A DNA stretch of 64,000 nucleotides from Tepidibacter aestuarii (GTDB lineage: Bacteria > Bacillota > Clostridia > Peptostreptococcales > Peptostreptococcaceae): NCBI RefSeq assembly GCF_934924865.1, contig NZ_OW235315.1, positions 2,356,001-2,420,000 on the forward strand, written 5' to 3'. A program made the position numbers and the translations under genes. Shown here piece after piece: positions 1 to 9,431 of this stretch; position 1 is the first letter of the stretch, and each line of letters begins with the position of its first letter. The notes below the pieces were generated by a model that was given only the letters and a program-made list of their open reading frames with translations, made no database searches and was not told the origin of the DNA.

Positions 1-1212
1 ATGTATCTTTTGATTTGTCATTATAGTTATCATATTAAACATAGCATCTTGTATATGACCTTTAAATATGTTTCCAGTCATAAACTTTGTAGGTGGCATA
101 TATTTTAACGGAGCCTTAGGGAATATTTCTCTAGCCATTTGTGCTTGTGCAAGTTCTAGTAAAAAACCATCCTTTATATCAGGATTCATTTCAAAAGCAT
201 GGCCCAGTCCCATAAGTTCCTCTGATAGTCCTGCAACCAAAGCAAATTGTTCATTTATAAATTGAGATGCAAGTACAGTATGAGCTTCTTCTACGGCATC
301 AGCAGTAGTCAAATAATTGTCTTCACCTGTATTTATAATTACTCCTGCATATCCATTTATAGCTCTTGAGAAGTATTGATCTATCATAGTTCTTTTCATA
401 TTTATATCTCTAAATAATATTCCATAAAGGGCATCATTTAACATTACATCTAATCTTTCAATCGCTCCCATGGCCGCAATTTCTGGCATACAAAGCCCTG
501 AACAATAATTACAAACTCTTATATATCTTCCAAGCTCTTCTCCAACCTCATCAAGAGCCGCTCTCATAAGCCTAAAGTTTTCTTGAGTTGCATAAGTTCC
601 TCCAAATCCTTCAGTAGTTGCACCATATGGTACATAATCGAGTAGACTTTGACCAGTAGTTCTTATAACTGCTATTATATCCGCTCCTTGTTTTGCAGCA
701 GCCTTTGCTTGAATTATATCTTCATATATATTTCCAGTAGCCACTATTACATATAAATATGGTCCTTCCTTATCTGAAAATCTACTTAAATACTCTTCTC
801 TTTTCATTTTGTTAGCGTCTATTTTATCCATAGTAGCCTTTATCGTAGGTACTAAACTCATCTTTATATCGAACAAATCATGAATAGGAATTTTAGTTAT
901 ATCCATTTCCTTTTTGCTAATTCTATTTGCTACCTCTTGTGCGCTTATTTCATAAGTTAACATTGCATTTCCAACAAATAAAGCAGCCCCTAAAGATAAC
1001 ATATTCTGACTTTTTATACTGTCTACAACTATATTCGAAAGAGGTACACCGTATTCATCAACCCCATCTATTCCTAATAACCTACACACAGTTCTCTCAA
1101 CTGCCACTGTAGTATGACCGTTTATAAAGTTTTGCACATCATTTGCTATATTTTTTGCACACTGCCTAGCTTTATCTACAACCTCCCAGTTTAAATTAAC
1201 TTTGCTTTTCAT
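1..1212 (-). CDS. kamD: Lysine 5,6-aminomutase alpha subunit KamD, 3' end beyond the window
   Basis: Part of the adenosylcobalamin- and PLP-dependent mutase that moves the terminal amino group of beta-lysine to carbon 5 in lysine fermentation. The minus-strand frame is open from the ATG at 1212 to the left edge, so about 404 codons are visible and the C terminus is missing. The protein starts MKSKVNLNWEVVDKARQC and contains the family-like stretches GADIIAVIRTTGQSLLDYV and YSGLCMPEIAAMGAIERLD. A GGGGGGATG-like ribosome site precedes the start. It is the last visible gene of the operon after kamC, with a 25-base gap. The partner kamE, which carries the B12 and PLP sites, is expected just beyond base 1. 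Recognition is by remembered family sequence and by the operon. Confidence 0.9.
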   Translation of the reverse strand, partial: MKSKVNLNWEVVDKARQCAKNIANDVQNFINGHTTVAVERTVCRLLGIDGVDEYGVPLSNIVVDSIKSQNMLSLGAALFVGNAMLTYEISAQEVANRISKKEMDITKIPIHDLFDIKMSLVPTIKATMDKIDANKMKREEYLSRFSDKEGPYLYVIVATGNIYEDIIQAKAAAKQGADIIAVIRTTGQSLLDYVPYGATTEGFGGTYATQENFRLMRAALDEVGEELGRYIRVCNYCSGLCMPEIAAMGAIERLDVMLNDALYGILFRDINMKRTMIDQYFSRAINGYAGVIINTGEDNYLTTADAVEEAHTVLASQFINEQFALVAGLSEELMGLGHAFEMNPDIKDGFLLELAQAQMAREIFPKAPLKYMPPTKFMTGNIFKGHIQDAMFNMITIMTNQKIH

Positions 1213-1237
1213 TTATTTTCATCCCCCCAGCAATTAT

Positions 1238-2695
1238 TTAATAGTATTTTTTTGCTATATTAACTATTGATTCTTCAAGCCCCATAAGAATAGATATATT
1301 TAGTGCATCCTTTGGAACCTCACAATCACTTGTAACTTTTTCTAACCTGTAATCCATATTGTCCTGTATTATTTGTATAGATCTTGATTTATTCAAATAA
1401 ATTTTATATTTTAATGAATCAAAATCTACATCTTTAAGTCCTATAACTTGATAATGAACTGTATTATAATCCACAACGCCATCATAATGAGTAGATATTA
1501 TGCTTATACTCTTAAAATTTTCTAGATACTCACAAACAGATTTTACTAATATAGATCCTTCCTTTGGGTTTGTACCTCTTGCAAATTCATCAAGAGCAAC
1601 AAATCCATTTCCTCTTTTTATAGACTCTACAACTTCTTTTAACTTATGTATTTCAGCTCCGAATGTACTAAGTCCCTTAGTAACAGATTGCATGTCATCA
1701 GATATAAAATATATAAAATCTAGTATTGGGAATACAGCTTTTTTGCAGAATACAAAGAACCCCATTTGTCCAAGCATCAAATTCAATACTATAGTATTTA
1801 AACTAATACTCTTTCCCCCCATATTAGCTCCAGTTATTACTGTTGATCCGCTGTTCAAATCTATGCTTATAGGTACGAATTTTTTATTGTTTTTTTCAAC
1901 AATATCTTTTACATATGGATTTATACTCTCCTCTATGATTATATTCATATCATCACAAATTTCAGGCTTTACTGATTCATACTTAAGTGCTAATTTTGCT
2001 TTTCCTATCAAAAAATCAAGTTTTGCTAAAGAATTTATGTTGATTTTTATATCATCTACAAATTTATTTATTTCATCTGATAAATATTTCTTTATTCTTA
2101 GTTCTTCTTTTTCCTCAAGTATTACAATTCCTAATCTTTCTTCCTTTAAGTTGTATATTATTTCTTCATCTATTTGATTAAATATTTTCTGCTCTATTTC
2201 CCGTTTTCTATATCTTATTTTTCTTAAATTATCACTATATGAATCGTATATGTAAAATGTAGGTATTCTTCTTTTTTCTGGATCCAATAAATCTATTATC
2301 TTATCTGGTGATTTAAAGTTTATATCATATATATTTATATCCATTTCTTTATATATATCTATTAACTCCTCAATCAAAATGCAAAAGCATTTTATCTCAA
2401 ATATTTCAACCTCATCTAAAACATTTGATCTTTCACACCTTTTAAGAGACTTTCTTATATCTTTAAATTTATATAGTAAATTATCTATTTTCATATGATA
2501 ATCTTTATTCTTTGTAAAGCTTTCTTTCATAGTTTCTATGTAGTTTAATTCTTTTATTAGAATATCTTTTTGATTTTTTTTATAAGTCTTTACATCCTTT
2601 TTCATCTGTAATCCATAAGGTGTTGAAACATCTAAATTTCTCATTATATAATTAAAACCTATCACTTCTCTTTGACTATCATCCAAAAATCTAAT
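1238..2695 (-). CDS. kamC: KamC, MutS-like ATPase of the lysine fermentation operon
   Basis: MutS-family ATPase domain protein of about 485 residues that lacks the mismatch-binding modules of true MutS. The C-terminal half holds a Walker A motif GANMGGKS followed by SLNTIVLNLMLGQMGFF, then a Walker B-like FVALDEFARGTNP and a late STHYD, as in MutS ATPases. In lysine fermenters such genes sit between kamA and kamD. KamB and KamC have been proposed to reactivate the B12-dependent KamDE mutase, so a chaperone-like role is inferred. Start choice: the reading frame is open upstream to a TTG at 2734 inside kamB, but the only good ribosome site (GGAGGT, seven bases upstream) points to an ATT codon at 2695, just after the kamB stop. 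No in-frame ATG is near. Confidence 0.75.
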   Translation of the reverse strand: MRFLDDSQREVIGFNYIMRNLDVSTPYGLQMKKDVKTYKKNQKDILIKELNYIETMKESFTKNKDYHMKIDNLLYKFKDIRKSLKRCERSNVLDEVEIFEIKCFCILIEELIDIYKEMDINIYDINFKSPDKIIDLLDPEKRRIPTFYIYDSYSDNLRKIRYRKREIEQKIFNQIDEEIIYNLKEERLGIVILEEKEELRIKKYLSDEINKFVDDIKININSLAKLDFLIGKAKLALKYESVKPEICDDMNIIIEESINPYVKDIVEKNNKKFVPISIDLNSGSTVITGANMGGKSISLNTIVLNLMLGQMGFFVFCKKAVFPILDFIYFISDDMQSVTKGLSTFGAEIHKLKEVVESIKRGNGFVALDEFARGTNPKEGSILVKSVCEYLENFKSISIISTHYDGVVDYNTVHYQVIGLKDVDFDSLKYKIYLNKSRSIQIIQDNMDYRLEKVTSDCEVPKDALNISILMGLEESIVNIAKKYY

Positions 2696-2696
2696 A

Positions 2697-3713
2697 TTAG
2701 CCACCTCCGATAACGTCAAATACAGGTAGTTCAACTTGTGTTCTTATTTTTTGTAAGAATTTATTTTTATCAAATTCATATCCATATATTGATTTAGGAT
2801 TCACACTTATTCCTATTAAGTTTATTTTGTTTATAACTTTTATACTTCCACCCGTTTTTAAGAATCTATACATTGTACTCTCACTCACAAACGACTTAGT
2901 AGCATCTTGTATTAATATAGTTATCCCATTATATAAATCAGTAGATTTCATTATATCTTGAATTAACTTATCAAGAAGTAGACCTTTTATAACTATATGA
3001 GTTGCACTTTCATTTAGATTTTGTACTATATATTTTGATGAGTCTATTGAAGTTAATAAGTTTAAATCTTTAAATTCTAAGTTTTTATATATAATCCCGA
3101 CCTTTGATATGCTATTTGCAGTCTTTAATATATTCTTATCTTCTTCCATACCTAAAGACAGAGTTTTGACAGTGTGTACAGTCTTATTCACAACGTCATT
3201 CATACTTTTAGATACGCAAGCACCTGTGCAAAGTATTGTCGCATCTGTAATAGATGGAGATGCAAAAGTCTTTCTAGATAAGGCTCCATCTACTAATACA
3301 AGTTCAGCCCCCAGTTTTATAAGGCTATCACATATAGTCTTTATATCTTTATTAGAAGATGCTCCAGCTAATTCTATATATCCATCACTTAAAGATTTAA
3401 ATAATATAACCTGTCCCATAGGAGTATTTATACCTGTAGTATTTAATATTTCCTTTGTTACATCACTACTTAAAAAACACATTTTACTAGTTGCAATAAA
3501 CGTACCTTTAGAAATGTATATTTGTGGCTTATGAGTGCTTGTAACTACATCTTTTTCTTCTCCATCTCTACCTATTGAAGTAAGACCAAGGGTTGTTTTA
3601 CCCTTGGTTTTACTCAATATATAATTTAAAGTTGTAGTTTTACCAACATTTTTATCCATGCCTATTATGGATATACTATTATAATTTTTAAGAGTTTTTA
3701 TTAGATTCTTCAT
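2697..3713 (-). CDS. kamB: KamB, P-loop protein of the lysine fermentation operon
   Basis: A 338-residue protein with an early P-loop, [16 protein letters not shown] (residues about 18-33), and a later acidic LVLVDGAL stretch that could be the Walker B strand. It has no membrane segment. It lies between kamA (26-base overlap) and kamC. This position matches the kamB gene of lysine-fermenting Clostridia and Fusobacteria, where KamB with KamC is proposed to maintain or reactivate the lysine 5,6-aminomutase. The nucleotide-binding motif is seen directly. The reactivase role is inferred from context. The start ATG at 3713 has GAAGAG upstream, and its tight overlap with kamA suggests translational coupling. 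Confidence 0.75.
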   Translation of the reverse strand: MKNLIKTLKNYNSISIIGMDKNVGKTTTLNYILSKTKGKTTLGLTSIGRDGEEKDVVTSTHKPQIYISKGTFIATSKMCFLSSDVTKEILNTTGINTPMGQVILFKSLSDGYIELAGASSNKDIKTICDSLIKLGAELVLVDGALSRKTFASPSITDATILCTGACVSKSMNDVVNKTVHTVKTLSLGMEEDKNILKTANSISKVGIIYKNLEFKDLNLLTSIDSSKYIVQNLNESATHIVIKGLLLDKLIQDIMKSTDLYNGITILIQDATKSFVSESTMYRFLKTGGSIKVINKINLIGISVNPKSIYGYEFDKNKFLQKIRTQVELPVFDVIGGG

Positions 3714-4965
3714 GATTTTTATGACCTCTTAACTTTCTCTCAAGGCCTTCTGGTTCAAGTGCCATCTTTTGATTATTTAAAAGACCTGAAACTCCTACCA
3801 GTTCTACTTTTTTGCCTGATTTGCAAACATCACATGAACATGATGGAATATAACTATCTGGCTCTTGGTATGTTGTAATTACTCCTTCGAAGTTTCTAAG
3901 TATTACCTTGTTATTGCTTTGAGAAATTACATAGTTTGGCATAACAGGTGTCTTTCCTCCACCTCCAGGAGCATCAACTACAAATGTAGGTACACAGTAT
4001 CCCGATGTATGCCCTCTTAATCCTTCAATTATTTCTATTCCCTTTGATACACTAGTTCTAAAATGCTCAAGTCCCATAGATAAATCACATTGATATATAT
4101 AATATGGTCTAACCCTTATTTTTACTAATTCATTTACAAGTTTTTTCATCAAATGAACACAGTCGTTTACCCCTCTTAATAGAACCGATTGGTTTCCAAG
4201 AGGTATACCTGCATCTGCTAGCATCTCACATGCTTTTTTAGATTCTGGAGTTATCTCATTAGGATGATTAAAATGAGTATTCAACCAAATAGGATGATAT
4301 TTTTTAAGCATGTTTACTAGGTCTTCAGTTATTCTTTGTGGCATAACAACAGGCGCTCTAGATCCTATTCTAACTATTTCAACATGAGGTATTTCCCTTA
4401 ATCTCTTGATTATATATTCAAGTTTGTCATTAGATATTAATAAAGCATCTCCACCAGATAATAATACATCTCTTATCTGAGGTGTTTCTTTTATATAATC
4501 AATAGCTTTATCTATTTGTTTCATAGGAAGGGTACAATCGTTTTGACCTGCAAATCTTCTTCTTGTACAATGTCTACAGTACATAGAACATTGATCTGTT
4601 ACTAATAAAAGAGCTCTATCTGGATATCTATGAGTTAATCCTTCAACAGGAGAGTCTTCGTCTTCATGCAGAGGGTCGAGTAAATCAGCATCAGATTCAT
4701 GAAGTTCAAGCGATGTTGGAACTGCTTGCCTTCTTATAGGATCATTCACGTCATTGATATCTATTAAAGATAAATAATATGGTGTTATAGACATTCTTAG
4801 AGTTCCAAGACACTTAATGGCACCTTTTTCTTCTTCCTCTGTTAAAGGTATATATTTTTTTAGTTCATCAACTGTCTCTATTCTGTTTTTTAACTGCCAT
4901 TTCCAGTCATTCCACTGCTCATCTGTAACATTTTCAAATAACTCAAACCTTCTACTATTTTTCAT
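3688..4965 (-). CDS. kamA: L-lysine 2,3-aminomutase
   Basis: First enzyme of lysine fermentation, converting L-lysine to L-beta-lysine with S-adenosylmethionine, a [4Fe-4S] cluster and PLP. The radical-SAM triad is plain in [12 protein letters not shown] (CX3CX2C, about residue 127), followed by LLSGGDALL. The C-terminal region has the [11 protein letters not shown] stretch typical of this family and a [11 protein letters not shown] cysteine group that may bind zinc. The length, 425 residues, fits clostridial KamA. The ATG at 4965 has GAAGGGGGAT just upstream. It lies 41 bases after kdd and overlaps kamB at its 3' end, so it is co-transcribed. EF-P lysine mutases (EpmB) are shorter and not found in such operons. 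Confidence 0.97.
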   Translation of the reverse strand: MKNSRRFELFENVTDEQWNDWKWQLKNRIETVDELKKYIPLTEEEEKGAIKCLGTLRMSITPYYLSLIDINDVNDPIRRQAVPTSLELHESDADLLDPLHEDEDSPVEGLTHRYPDRALLLVTDQCSMYCRHCTRRRFAGQNDCTLPMKQIDKAIDYIKETPQIRDVLLSGGDALLISNDKLEYIIKRLREIPHVEIVRIGSRAPVVMPQRITEDLVNMLKKYHPIWLNTHFNHPNEITPESKKACEMLADAGIPLGNQSVLLRGVNDCVHLMKKLVNELVKIRVRPYYIYQCDLSMGLEHFRTSVSKGIEIIEGLRGHTSGYCVPTFVVDAPGGGGKTPVMPNYVISQSNNKVILRNFEGVITTYQEPDSYIPSCSCDVCKSGKKVELVGVSGLLNNQKMALEPEGLERKLRGHKNHEESNKNS

Positions 4966-5006
4966 AATATCCCCCTTCTATACCCTTATATATATTTAAA
5001 TTTACT

Positions 5007-6041
5007 TTAAGCATATAAATCCTTAAATATGTTTCTAAGTGTGTCACACTCTCTTAAATCTTCTAATGTTATATCAGCATGTTTTTTGGTATATCCATTA
5101 CCTATTATCATAGTTACATCTTTGCCTACACCTTCTGCCCCAAGTGCTGCTTTTGTAAAGCTTGTTGCCATTGAGAAGAAATATACTATACCTTCATCTC
5201 TAACTGGTAATATGCTAGACATTTCTGTATTCTCTACGTTTACGCAGTTAATAGATATGTCTACTTCTTTTCCATCATTAACTCTTAATACTTCATTTAA
5301 AACCTGAGTTGGATTTTTAGCATCTGCAACTACTATTTCATTGCAAAATCCAGTATAGTTGAGAAGATCTTTGCTTTTTTGATTTCTTACAAGCCCTATA
5401 ACCTTTCCATTTTGACCAACAGCTTTTTTAGCTTCATAACAACAAAGTAATCCTGATTTTCCAGCAGCACCTAATATAAGTACCGTCTCTCCCTTTTTAG
5501 CTAATTTTCTAGTCTGTGCAGGTGCTCCAGCTACATCAAGAGCTGCAAGAGCTAGAGTTTCCTCCATATCATCTGGTAAGACTGAATATATGCCACTTTC
5601 AAACAATATAGCCTTTCCTTTTATTTCAACTCTATCTATTTCAGGCTTTATGTCTATAATTTCATCTATTTTAAGTGGAGTTAAAGAAAGTGAAACTAGT
5701 GTTGCTATTTTGTCCCCTTCTTTCAAATCTACTTTATCACTTACACTGTCCCCTATTTTTTCAACTCTTCCAATTAGCATTCCACCTGATCCTGTTACTG
5801 GATTTTGCATTTTTCCTTTTTCATTTACTATTTGAAGTATTCTAGATTTTATTTTTTCTACATTTCCTGAGCATTCTTCTTCTATTTGAGTAAAACTTGC
5901 AGAATCTATATTAAGAGCATCAACATCTATTAGTATCTCATTATCGTATATATTCATATCATTAGATATTCTATTTGCTGGTTGTGGCAAAACTTCTTTT
6001 GGCTCAATTACTCTGTGTGTTCCATATTTACATAATTTCAT
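5007..6041 (-). CDS. kdd: L-erythro-3,5-diaminohexanoate dehydrogenase
   Basis: NAD-dependent enzyme that oxidatively removes the 3-amino group of 3,5-diaminohexanoate to give 5-amino-3-oxohexanoate. The 344-residue protein carries a Rossmann nucleotide-binding motif VLILGAAGKSGLLCCYEA in the middle and a zinc-less alcohol dehydrogenase-like layout (GroES-like N-terminal part with TGSGGMLIGRVEKIG). Position between the CoA-transferase genes and kamA is the usual one for kdd. The ATG at 6041 follows AAAGGGGGATAAACT. Identification rests on the cluster plus remembered family sequence. Confidence 0.93.
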   Translation of the reverse strand: MKLCKYGTHRVIEPKEVLPQPANRISNDMNIYDNEILIDVDALNIDSASFTQIEEECSGNVEKIKSRILQIVNEKGKMQNPVTGSGGMLIGRVEKIGDSVSDKVDLKEGDKIATLVSLSLTPLKIDEIIDIKPEIDRVEIKGKAILFESGIYSVLPDDMEETLALAALDVAGAPAQTRKLAKKGETVLILGAAGKSGLLCCYEAKKAVGQNGKVIGLVRNQKSKDLLNYTGFCNEIVVADAKNPTQVLNEVLRVNDGKEVDISINCVNVENTEMSSILPVRDEGIVYFFSMATSFTKAALGAEGVGKDVTMIIGNGYTKKHADITLEDLRECDTLRNIFKDLYA

Positions 6042-6059
6042 AGTTTATCCCCCTTTAAT

Positions 6060-6719
6060 TTAGTTCATATATTTTAAATTTTCTGAAATTTTAAGATTCG
6101 CATCAGTTAATTCTTGTATTTGCTCAACTGTAATATCTTTATTTATCTCTTTTAATACAAGTCCCTCATTTGTAACCTCTATAACCCCATATTCAGTAAC
6201 AATCAAATCAACTACTCCTTTTGCCGTAAATGGAAGACTACACTCTTTTAGTATTTTTGGCTTTCCTTTTGCTGTATGTATCATTGCCACTATAACTTTT
6301 TTTGCTCCTACTACTAAGTCCATAGCTCCACCCATACCAGGAACTAATTTCCCGGGAATTATCCAATTTGCAAGATTTCCTTTTTCATCAACCTGAAGAG
6401 CTCCTAAAACAGTAACATCTACATGTCCTCCTCTTATTAATCCAAACGACATAGAACTATCGAAGAATGCTCCTTCATTTAGTATAGAAACAAACTGTCC
6501 CCCTGCATTAGTTATATTCTCATCTATACCTTCATCTCTAACTAATCTTCCCATTCCAACCATTCCATTTTCAGATTGGAATGTAACATTAATATTATCA
6601 GGTATATAATTTACAACCTTAGTTGGAAGACCTATTCCTAAATTCACCAATTGTCCATCATTTAACTCCTTAGCTACTCTTTTCGCAATTATTTCCTTAG
6701 CTTCTTTTGGATCTATCAT
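6060..6719 (-). CDS. atoA: Butyrate/acetoacetate CoA-transferase beta subunit
   Basis: Beta subunit of a class I CoA-transferase. In lysine fermentation it passes CoA from butyryl-CoA to acetoacetate, which feeds the acetyl-CoA branch. The catalytic glutamate is in [11 protein letters not shown], preceded by [15 protein letters not shown], and a glycine-rich [15 protein letters not shown] follows. The longer frame starts at 6731, but that ATG touches the GGAG ribosome site directly. The ATG at 6719 ([19 protein letters not shown]) has better spacing and matches the family N terminus, so I chose it. Length is 219 residues, normal for the subunit. It lies directly after atoD. Confidence 0.93.
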   Translation of the reverse strand: MIDPKEAKEIIAKRVAKELNDGQLVNLGIGLPTKVVNYIPDNINVTFQSENGMVGMGRLVRDEGIDENITNAGGQFVSILNEGAFFDSSMSFGLIRGGHVDVTVLGALQVDEKGNLANWIIPGKLVPGMGGAMDLVVGAKKVIVAMIHTAKGKPKILKECSLPFTAKGVVDLIVTEYGVIEVTNEGLVLKEINKDITVEQIQELTDANLKISENLKYMN

Positions 6720-6723
6720 AAAT

Positions 6724-7377
6724 CTATTCATCTCCTTTGACTATGTAATCAATCAAAACCCCTGGTGTCATTACTGATTCTTGATTTATCTCTCCTGTAT
6801 CTACTAAAGACTGTGCTTCTACAATAACTTTATCTGAAGCCATGGCTATCATAGGATTAAAGTTTTTAGTAGTTCCTTTGTAATATGTATTCCCAAATTC
6901 ATCTACGACACTTCCCTTAATCAGACCTATATCAGCCTTAAGAGGAAGCTCTAACAAATATTCTTTTTCATGTATATTTATTTTCTGCTTATTTTCTTCT
7001 ACTAAAGTTCCAATCCCAGTCTCAGTAAGTACACCTCCAAGGCCAAACCCACCAGCTCTTATTCTTTCAATCAAAGTCCCCTGTGGAGATAATTCAACCT
7101 CCATTTTTCCCTCATTCATCAATCTTCCCGTTTCAGCATTAGTTCCTATATGAGATGCTATAACTTTTTTTACTTGATTATTAGCAATAAGTCTTCCAAT
7201 CCCTTTGTCAACAAAACTTGTATCATTACCTATAATAGTCAAATCTTTTATATTCATATCTATTAATAGATCAATCAGTTTCTCTGGTGTTCCACATCCT
7301 AAGAATCCACCTATCATAATAGTAATTCCATCTTTGAATAAGCTTTTTAAAGAATCTACATCAACTACCTTATTCAT
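6724..7377 (-). CDS. atoD: Butyrate/acetoacetate CoA-transferase alpha subunit
   Basis: Alpha subunit partner of AtoA. It shows the family motif [17 protein letters not shown] near the N terminus, [18 protein letters not shown] in the middle and the conserved [20 protein letters not shown]. The frame is open further upstream into kce, but the ATG at 7377 ([14 protein letters not shown]) has GGGGTGAG at the right distance. The predicted protein is 217 residues, typical for this subunit. The gene starts 4 bases after the kce stop and is followed immediately by atoA, so the two subunits are made together. Confidence 0.93.
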   Translation of the reverse strand: MNKVVDVDSLKSLFKDGITIMIGGFLGCGTPEKLIDLLIDMNIKDLTIIGNDTSFVDKGIGRLIANNQVKKVIASHIGTNAETGRLMNEGKMEVELSPQGTLIERIRAGGFGLGGVLTETGIGTLVEENKQKINIHEKEYLLELPLKADIGLIKGSVVDEFGNTYYKGTTKNFNPMIAMASDKVIVEAQSLVDTGEINQESVMTPGVLIDYIVKGDE

Positions 7378-7381
7378 ATTC

Positions 7382-8203
7382 TCACCCCTTGAGTTTAAGT
7401 ATTTTTCTAGCTTCATCACAAGAAGCTATCTCTCTTCCTAATACTTTAGATATTTTAACTGCCTTTTCAACTAACTCTGCATTTGACTTAGCTAAAACAC
7501 CTTTTGATATGTACACATTATCTTCAAACCCAACTCTAACATGACCGCCTAAAAGTATTGATAGAGCTGCCATTTCAAATTCATATCTTCCAATTCCAGC
7601 AACAGTAAAAGTCGCATTTTTAGGTATACTTCCCTTTAAAAATAATAAATCTCTACAACTTGCACTTATTCCTCCATTAACTCCCATAACAAAGTTAAAA
7701 TGCATATTGTCATCTATATATCCTTTCTTAAAAAGCCTTATAGCTGTATCTATCATACCTTTGTCAAATACTTCTATTTCAGGCTTTATATTAATCTCTT
7801 TCATTTTAATTGCAAACTCTTTAATCGTGTTTTCAGAATTTACAAATATATCGTCTCCTCCAAAATTACATGTTCCACAATCAAGTGTTGCCATTTCTGG
7901 ATCCAAATATATAGGTTGAAGTCTTTCTTCATTACTCATACCAACTGCGCCACCAGTAGACGGTTGTATTATAACGTCTGGGCATCTATTTTTAATCTCA
8001 TTTATACAAGCTCTAAATCTTTCTATATTTTGAGTTGGTTGTCCATTATCTTCTCTTACATGCAGATGTATTATACTGGCTCCAGCTTCATAAGCCCTTT
8101 GCGCTTCATCTCCTATCTCTTTAACAGTATACGGAACCGTAGGGTTATGAGCCTTTGTAACCTCTGCACCACATATAGCTGCAGTTATAATTAACTTATC
8201 CAT
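7382..8203 (-). CDS. kce: 3-keto-5-aminohexanoate cleavage enzyme
   Basis: Zn-dependent BKACE-family enzyme that condenses 3-keto-5-aminohexanoate with acetyl-CoA and cleaves it to L-3-aminobutyryl-CoA and acetoacetate. The start MDKLIITAAICGAEVTKAHNP, with PYTVKEIGDEA next, is characteristic. The metal-binding IHLHVR motif follows at about residues 45-51, and GIGRYEFEMA and GGHVRVGFEDN are the usual C-terminal signatures. Length 273 fits. AAGGAGGTAAAAT lies ahead of the ATG. The gene sits 11 bases after kal and supplies substrates for both kal and atoDA. Confidence 0.96.
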   Translation of the reverse strand: MDKLIITAAICGAEVTKAHNPTVPYTVKEIGDEAQRAYEAGASIIHLHVREDNGQPTQNIERFRACINEIKNRCPDVIIQPSTGGAVGMSNEERLQPIYLDPEMATLDCGTCNFGGDDIFVNSENTIKEFAIKMKEINIKPEIEVFDKGMIDTAIRLFKKGYIDDNMHFNFVMGVNGGISASCRDLLFLKGSIPKNATFTVAGIGRYEFEMAALSILLGGHVRVGFEDNVYISKGVLAKSNAELVEKAVKISKVLGREIASCDEARKILKLKG

Positions 8204-8214
8204 ATTTTACCTCC

Positions 8215-8595
8215 TTATCTTCTCTGCTTATCTTTTGGAACAACACAAGTTCCACTTGCTCTACACACAACTATAGGATCATCTAGTATATCTGCAGCAG
8301 AATCATTTATATCTGGTCTTTGAACTGCAACCTTTCTAGCTTCAAATATCATCTTTCTAGAAGAATTGCCTTCACTCACTATACGCCCATATGCCTCTAT
8401 ATAGTCACCCGCATAGACAGGTGCTAAAAACTCAACATTGTCATATGCTTTAAAAAGACCTTCATCTCCATCATTTCTAATCAAAAGTTCTGTAGCTACA
8501 TCTCCAAATAGCTGAAGCATCTTTGCTCCATCAACTAAGTTTCCTCCATAATGTGCATCATGTAAGCTCATTCTAACTCTTATCAAAACATCCAT
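8215..8595 (-). CDS. kal: L-3-aminobutyryl-CoA ammonia-lyase
   Basis: Removes ammonia from 3-aminobutyryl-CoA to give crotonyl-CoA, which is then reduced to butyryl-CoA. The 126-residue hot-dog-fold protein begins [18 protein letters not shown] and contains [18 protein letters not shown], both typical for Kal. It is the first gene of the lysine fermentation operon. The start has AAAGGGGGATGAATT upstream, and the leader ahead of it contains a lysine riboswitch-like sequence and a terminator-like hairpin, so this gene would feel the control first. Confidence 0.93.
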   Translation of the reverse strand: MDVLIRVRMSLHDAHYGGNLVDGAKMLQLFGDVATELLIRNDGDEGLFKAYDNVEFLAPVYAGDYIEAYGRIVSEGNSSRKMIFEARKVAVQRPDINDSAADILDDPIVVCRASGTCVVPKDKQRR

Positions 8596-8649
8596 AATTC
8601 ATCCCCCTTTTTGTTTAAAAAATTTACTTTCTTTATAATTTACTTAGCG

Positions 8650-8685
8650 ATAAAAAGCGTTGAAAATAATTATTTTCAACGCTTT
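8650..8685 (-). terminator. Terminator-like palindrome in the lysine operon leader
   Basis: Bases 8654-8685 are a perfect 32-base palindrome whose left half is AAAGCGTTGAAAATAA. On the minus strand it ends in a short U run (CUUUUUAU). It lies between the lysine riboswitch-like RNA and kal, where an expression-platform terminator would be expected. No plus-strand gene needs a terminator here. The 5' arm could pair either with AUUUUCA at the riboswitch 3' edge or with UAAUUAUUU just upstream of the riboswitch, so both off and on switching can be drawn. Confidence 0.7.
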
Positions 8686-8701
8686 AAAATAGTGCTAATT
8701 T

Positions 8702-8905
8702 ACGCAATGAAAATCTTTATTCCCACCACATAAATAGCACATCATAATATAAATGACAGTTACAAAGCTATGCACTTTGTACCCAAGAACTCATTTAAGA
8801 ACAAACAAATTCTTTCGGCAAGAAAACCATTCATCTTTAATATCAGAGGTTCTTCTCCTTAAAATTAAAAATTACCCTTTTTCCTGCGGCCTCTATTCAT
8901 GCAAA
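8702..8905 (-). ncRNA. Lysine riboswitch (L-box) leading the lysine fermentation operon
   Basis: On the minus strand this untranslated stretch shows the conserved blocks of the lysine riboswitch in order: AUAGAGGCCGCAG, then an AAGGAGAAG segment, UUGCCGAAAGAA, UUCUUGGGUACAAAG, a UGCAUAGC loop, UUUGUAACUGUCA and GUGGUGGGAAU. Spacing is close to the Bacillus lysC element I remember. The closing P1 helix is only roughly visible (UGAA with UUCA plus GCA with UGC). It sits about 110 bases upstream of kal and downstream of the mgsA terminator, so it would sense lysine for the catabolic operon. A covariance-model search would be decisive. Confidence 0.78.
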
Positions 8906-8960
8906 TAATTAAGTTTTTCCTTTACACTAATAAATATGATTAAATATCTATTTATATGCA

Positions 8961-9000
8961 AAAAAAATATGCTATCTAGAATCTAGATAGCATATTTTTG
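8961..9000 (-). terminator. Rho-independent terminator after mgsA
   Basis: Arms ATATGCTATCTAGA and TCTAGATAGCATAT pair around a single base, extended by A/T pairs and followed on the minus strand by a run of U. It lies just past the mgsA stop and separates rodA-mgsA from the lysine operon leader. Confidence 0.85.
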
Positions 9001-9005
9001 CTTAA

Positions 9006-9416
9006 TTATTTGAACATGTTAGTTTTTCTTACACTTCTCCAATCTAAATCTCCTCTTTCAATAGCTTTTATAAATATCTCAGCACTTGCTAAGTTAGTAG
9101 CTACTGGAACATAATGTACATCGCACAACCTTATTAAAGCTTGTATATCTGGCTCATGAGGCTGAGACTCTAATGCATCTCTTAAAAATATAACTAAATC
9201 CATATCTTCTTCTGCAATTTTTGCACCGATTTGTTGGTCTCCTCCTAATGGCCCAGATAAAAATCTATTTACTTGAAGTCCAGATCCCTCTTGAATTCTA
9301 AGTCCTGTAGTTCCAGTAGCATACAAATTGTGTTTTTCTAATATATCTTTATATGCTATTGTAAAATTAACCATAGTTTCTTTTTTCCTGTCATGAGCTA
9401 TTAAAGCTATATTCAT
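9006..9416 (-). CDS. mgsA: Methylglyoxal synthase
   Basis: Converts dihydroxyacetone phosphate to methylglyoxal and phosphate, a bypass of lower glycolysis. The 136-residue protein has the family start [18 protein letters not shown], the TGTTGLRI phosphate-binding loop, [18 protein letters not shown] and [18 protein letters not shown], which includes the catalytic aspartate region, and ends with [12 protein letters not shown]. The length is standard. It follows rodA by 15 bases on the same strand and shares its transcript. A glyoxalase-like gene at 27656-28030 may deal with the toxic product. Confidence 0.95.
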   Translation of the reverse strand: MNIALIAHDRKKETMVNFTIAYKDILEKHNLYATGTTGLRIQEGSGLQVNRFLSGPLGGDQQIGAKIAEEDMDLVIFLRDALESQPHEPDIQALIRLCDVHYVPVATNLASAEIFIKAIERGDLDWRSVRKTNMFK

Positions 9417-9431
9417 ATATATACACTTCCT

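Noticed and set aside
1500..2177. Open frame opposite kamC on the plus strand
   Set aside because: It is antisense to a recognisable gene, with no ribosome site and no family resemblance; an AT-rich shadow.
7700..8194. Open frame of 164 codons opposite kce
   Set aside because: Antisense to kce, with aromatic- and Ser-rich composition typical of a shadow frame.
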